From the NCBI RefSeq assembly GCF_003600155.1, contig NZ_QWLD01000056.1, positions 124,001 through 188,000 on the forward strand: a stretch of DNA of 64,000 bases, in the 5' to 3' direction. A program made the translations under genes and the position numbers. The DNA comes from Nesterenkonia muleiensis (GTDB lineage: Bacteria > Actinomycetota > Actinomycetes > Actinomycetales > Micrococcaceae). The notes beneath the pieces were generated by a model, which was given only the letters and a program-made list of their open reading frames with translations, did not search any database and was not told where the DNA came from. Positions 61,323 through 64,000 of the stretch are shown here, one piece after another; position 1 is the stretch's first letter, and each line of letters opens with the position of its first letter.

Positions 61323-63837
61323 GCTTCGGCTGCCCGCCCGCGGACTGATCCTTCTGGTGGGTGTCTCCGGAAGCGGGAAGTCCACGTTTGCTGCACAGCA
61401 CTTCGCCCCGACCGAGGTGATCTCCAGCGACTGGTGCCGGGGGATCGTCTCCGATGACCAGACGGACCAATCCGCCACCCCGGACGCTTACGACGTGCTC
61501 CAGTACATTGTGGACACACGGCTGCGGCGCGGACTGCTCACCGTGGTGGATGCCACCAATGTGCAGCCCTCAGCTCGTGCCGCCCTGATCGAGGTGGGCA
61601 GGGAGCACGATGTGCTCATCGACGCGGTGGTACTGGAGGTCCCGGACAGTGTGGCTGTCCAGCGCAACCTCGAACGTGCTGACCGGAACCTCGGACCCGG
61701 AACGGTCAAGCGGCAGGCCCAGGATCTGCGGCGCTCGCTGAAGCGGATCAAGAAGGAGGGCTTCCGGCGCGTCCATCTCCTGAACGGTCCCGAGGAGATC
61801 GATGCGGCCCGGATCGTCCGCGAGCAACCCTGGAACGACCGCACAGAACTGACCGGCCCCTTCGACCTGATCGGTGATGTGCACGGCTGCGCCTGTGAGC
61901 TGAGCAGCCTGCTGCTGAAGCTGGGCTGGGAGCTTGAGTACGACGACGCCGGAAGAGCCGTCGGTGCCGCCCACCCCCAGCGGCGCACCGCAGTGTTCGT
62001 GGGCGACTTGGTGGACCGCGGCCCAGACACTCCGGGGGTGCTGCGCCTGGTCATGGGTATGGTGAGCTCGGGTTCCGCGCTCTGTGTGGCCGGAAACCAT
62101 GAGGCCAAGCTGGTGCGGGCCCTGCGCGGCAAGAGGGTCACCGTGAACCACGGGCTTGCCGAGTCGCTGGAGCAGCTGGAAGCCGAGGACGAGCGGTTCC
62201 GTCGGGACGCCTTGGAGTTCATGGATGGGCTCATCAGCCACTATGTGCTCGACGAGGGTCGGCTGGTGGTGGCCCATGCCGGGCTCAAGGAGAAGTACCA
62301 CGGGCGCACCTCGCGCAGAGTGCGCGATTTTGCGCTCAACGGGGAGACCACCGGGCAGAAGGATCAGGACGGTCTGCCGGTACGGGGTGCCTGGCAGACC
62401 GATTACCGCGGCGGAGCTACGGTGGTCTACGGGCACACCCCGGTCACCGCGGCCGAGTGGGTGAACAACACCATGTGTCTGGACACTGGCGCGGTCTTCG
62501 GCGGGGAGCTGAGCTCCCTGCGGTACCCGGAGCAGCAGATCGTCTCGGTGCCGGCCCAGCGGCAGTGGTACCCACCGCCTCGCCCCATCGGGCCGGTGGC
62601 CGGCGGGCGTGCTGGTTCGGCCCTGAAGATCACCGATGTGATCGGCCAGCGGTGGCTGCAGACCGAACATGCCGGAAAGGTGAAGATTCCCGAGCAGAAC
62701 GCGGCGGCGGCACTGGAAGTGATGAGCCGGTATGCCGTCGATCCCCGCTGGCTGGTGTACCTGCCGCCGACCATGTCACCGGTTCCCGCCACCGCGGTGG
62801 GGGAGCACCTGGAGCGCCCGGAGCAGGCGTTCGAAGACTACGCCTCATGGGGAGTCCAACGTGTGGTCTGCCAGGAGAAGCACATGGGCTCGCGGGCGAT
62901 TGCTGTCATCGCCAAGGACGCTGCGGCGGCTCAGCGACGTTTCGGCATCGATGACGGCTTCGCCGGGATGATCTACACCCGTACCGGCCGCCAGTTCTTC
63001 GAGGACGTCACGCCTCTGGTGGAGGGCCTGCGGGATGCGGTGGCGCCGTTGCTGGAATCGCTGGAGAGCGACTGGCTGATGCTGGACTGTGAGCTGCTTC
63101 CGTGGTCGGCCAAGGCTGAGGAGCTCATCAAGCACCAGTACGCCGCTGTTGGTGCGGCGGCAGGCGCCGCTCTGCCGGCGGCGGTGTCTCTGCTGGACCA
63201 GGCGGCGGCAAGGGGATTCGGGGCCGGGCCGCTGCATGACCTCGGGCAGCTCCGTGATGCAGTGGCTCAGCGGCTGCAGAACGCATGGGCCTTCCGAGAT
63301 GCCTACGCCCGCTACTGCGCACCTGCCGATGGGCTGACCGGCGTGACGCTGGCACCGTTCCAGGTCCTCGCCTCAGAGGGAGAGGTCCATACGTTGACCA
63401 AGTCCAACGCCTGGCACATGGAGCAGCTGGCACAGCTCGACCACCCGCTCATCACTGCCACCCGCCACCGGTACGTGGACCTGGCATCACCGGCAGAATG
63501 GGAAGCGGCCGCTCAATGGTGGGCGGATCTCACCGTTTCCGGGGGTGAGGGCATGGTCGTCAAACCCGCCGATGTTGCTCAGCGCAGGGTCCAGCCCGGG
63601 CTGAAGGTTCGCGGCCGTGAGTACCTGCGAATCATCTACGGTCCCGACTACACCGACTCCTTGGACCTGCTGCGCCGCCGGAAACTGGGGAAGAAACGGC
63701 AGATGGCTCAGCGTGAGCACGGTCTCGGCATCCAGGCGCTCGCTGACTTCATCGGCGGCGAGCCGCTGTGGAAGGTCCATCAGTCGGTCTTCGCCATCCT
63801 CGCGCTGGAATCCGACCCCGTGGACCCCCGCCTCTGA
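61315..63837 (+). CDS. pnkp: Polynucleotide kinase-phosphatase-ligase (Pnkp), RNA repair
   Basis: The 840-residue protein has three domains: a kinase with P-loop GVSGSGKST (residues 16-24), a binuclear metallophosphatase with GDVHG (187-191), GDLVDRG and GNHE, and an RNA ligase domain with the adenylated Lys 522 in QEKHMGSRA and later ligase motifs such as GGEGMVVKPAD. It heals and seals broken RNA, chiefly tRNA cut by ribotoxins, with Hen1. The ATG at 61315 overlaps the hen1 stop. An imperfect hairpin follows the stop. Confidence 0.95.
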   Translation: MTELRLPARGLILLVGVSGSGKSTFAAQHFAPTEVISSDWCRGIVSDDQTDQSATPDAYDVLQYIVDTRLRRGLLTVVDATNVQPSARAALIEVGREHDVLIDAVVLEVPDSVAVQRNLERADRNLGPGTVKRQAQDLRRSLKRIKKEGFRRVHLLNGPEEIDAARIVREQPWNDRTELTGPFDLIGDVHGCACELSSLLLKLGWELEYDDAGRAVGAAHPQRRTAVFVGDLVDRGPDTPGVLRLVMGMVSSGSALCVAGNHEAKLVRALRGKRVTVNHGLAESLEQLEAEDERFRRDALEFMDGLISHYVLDEGRLVVAHAGLKEKYHGRTSRRVRDFALNGETTGQKDQDGLPVRGAWQTDYRGGATVVYGHTPVTAAEWVNNTMCLDTGAVFGGELSSLRYPEQQIVSVPAQRQWYPPPRPIGPVAGGRAGSALKITDVIGQRWLQTEHAGKVKIPEQNAAAALEVMSRYAVDPRWLVYLPPTMSPVPATAVGEHLERPEQAFEDYASWGVQRVVCQEKHMGSRAIAVIAKDAAAAQRRFGIDDGFAGMIYTRTGRQFFEDVTPLVEGLRDAVAPLLESLESDWLMLDCELLPWSAKAEELIKHQYAAVGAAAGAALPAAVSLLDQAAARGFGAGPLHDLGQLRDAVAQRLQNAWAFRDAYARYCAPADGLTGVTLAPFQVLASEGEVHTLTKSNAWHMEQLAQLDHPLITATRHRYVDLASPAEWEAAAQWWADLTVSGGEGMVVKPADVAQRRVQPGLKVRGREYLRIIYGPDYTDSLDLLRRRKLGKKRQMAQREHGLGIQALADFIGGEPLWKVHQSVFAILALESDPVDPRL

Positions 63838-63855
63838 CTGCTCGGCTTGGAGGCG

Positions 63856-63883
63856 CGCCAATAGGCCGCGTAGGCTACTGGCG
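63856..63883 (+). terminator. Hairpin after pnkp
   Basis: A 28-nt segment folds with outer arms CGCCA and TGGCG and an inner TAG/CTA stem, broken by single mismatches. It lies 18 bp after the pnkp stop codon and before the convergent partial gene, so it can end transcription from either side. No T-tract is present. Confidence 0.4.
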
Positions 63884-63888
63884 AAATC

Positions 63889-64000
63889 TCAGGCCACTTG
63901 AGAACGTTCTTCGGCGGCCCGGCGTGCGTCGTTGAGCGCCAGGTGCTTGAGATACTGCAGTGCGTTGACGCCCAGCTCTCGGGCGCGCGCCTCAATCAGC
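63889..64000 (-). CDS. C-terminal end of a small protein, ribbon-helix-helix-like (cut by window edge)
   Basis: On the minus strand an open frame runs from the window edge to a TGA at 63889-63891 and encodes the last 37 residues, LIEARARELGVNALQYLKHL followed by ALNDARRAAEERSQVA. The pattern of an amphipathic helix, ELGV turn and second helix resembles ribbon-helix-helix antitoxins and MobC-like relaxosome proteins, but the fragment is too short to be sure. It may mark a further toxin-antitoxin or mobile unit beside the RNA repair genes. Confidence 0.4.
   Translation of the reverse strand, partial: LIEARARELGVNALQYLKHLALNDARRAAEERSQVA

Overview
The window is high-GC actinobacterial DNA, most consistent with the Micrococcaceae (Nesterenkonia- or Arthrobacter-like). 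The grounds are the DUF3073 protein, the GlxR-type Crp, the MarP protease, the Ssd/TadABC genes and a gene order (metallophosphoesterase, PonA-type PBP, DUF4177, RidA, Crp, MarP, Nth, Nudix, Acs, Ssd-Tad) that parallels the block known from mycobacteria. The genus is inferred from memory of families, not from a search. Many housekeeping genes have a TANNNT -10 box 6 to 7 nt before the start codon and no ribosome binding site, which predicts leaderless mRNAs.

Layout. 1-2.8 kb holds the end of clpB, a septum-formation-like membrane protein, DUF3073 and a sirtuin. 2.86-17.9 kb is an accessory catabolic island: a TetR regulator, a glutamine-synthetase-like ligase, a MetX-like alpha/beta enzyme, two dehydrogenases, an FAD monooxygenase, a flavin reductase, an oligopeptide-type ABC importer, an NtaA/DszA-family FMN monooxygenase and an MFS transporter. 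Three matching 19-bp inverted repeats precede its two halves. 18.0-20.2 kb is a DHA2 drug exporter with its TetR. 20.2-22.1 kb pairs a YhhQ-type queuosine-precursor transporter with a nucleoside hydrolase. 22.1-28.0 kb carries purM-purF, a sterol-carrier-like protein, an AnsA/asparaginase-II-type enzyme and a hydrolase. 28.5-33.5 kb is a purine-catabolic group: a permease fused to a degenerate OHCU-decarboxylase domain, guanine deaminase and PucR. 33.9-37.1 kb has an acetoin/diacetyl reductase and purD-purC; 37.1-41.9 kb has a sodium-channel-like protein and a heterodimeric ABC exporter.

41.9-59.1 kb is the conserved cell-wall/Crp/MarP/Acs/Tad block, into which two D-aspartate-ligase-like ATP-grasp genes have been placed and from which the Tad pilin genes are absent. 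59.1-63.8 kb is a VapBC-type toxin-antitoxin pair followed directly by the Hen1-Pnkp RNA repair pair, a possible RNA damage and repair island.

The most unusual signals are these: a family of about 75-bp two-hairpin repeats bounded by short direct repeats, found in one intergenic gap and inserted in frame in two genes; a separate palindromic in-frame insertion in purC; the permease fusion lacking the catalytic His of UraD; and an ABC exporter subunit lacking the Walker A lysine. No rRNA, tRNA, CRISPR array or complete insertion sequence was seen.
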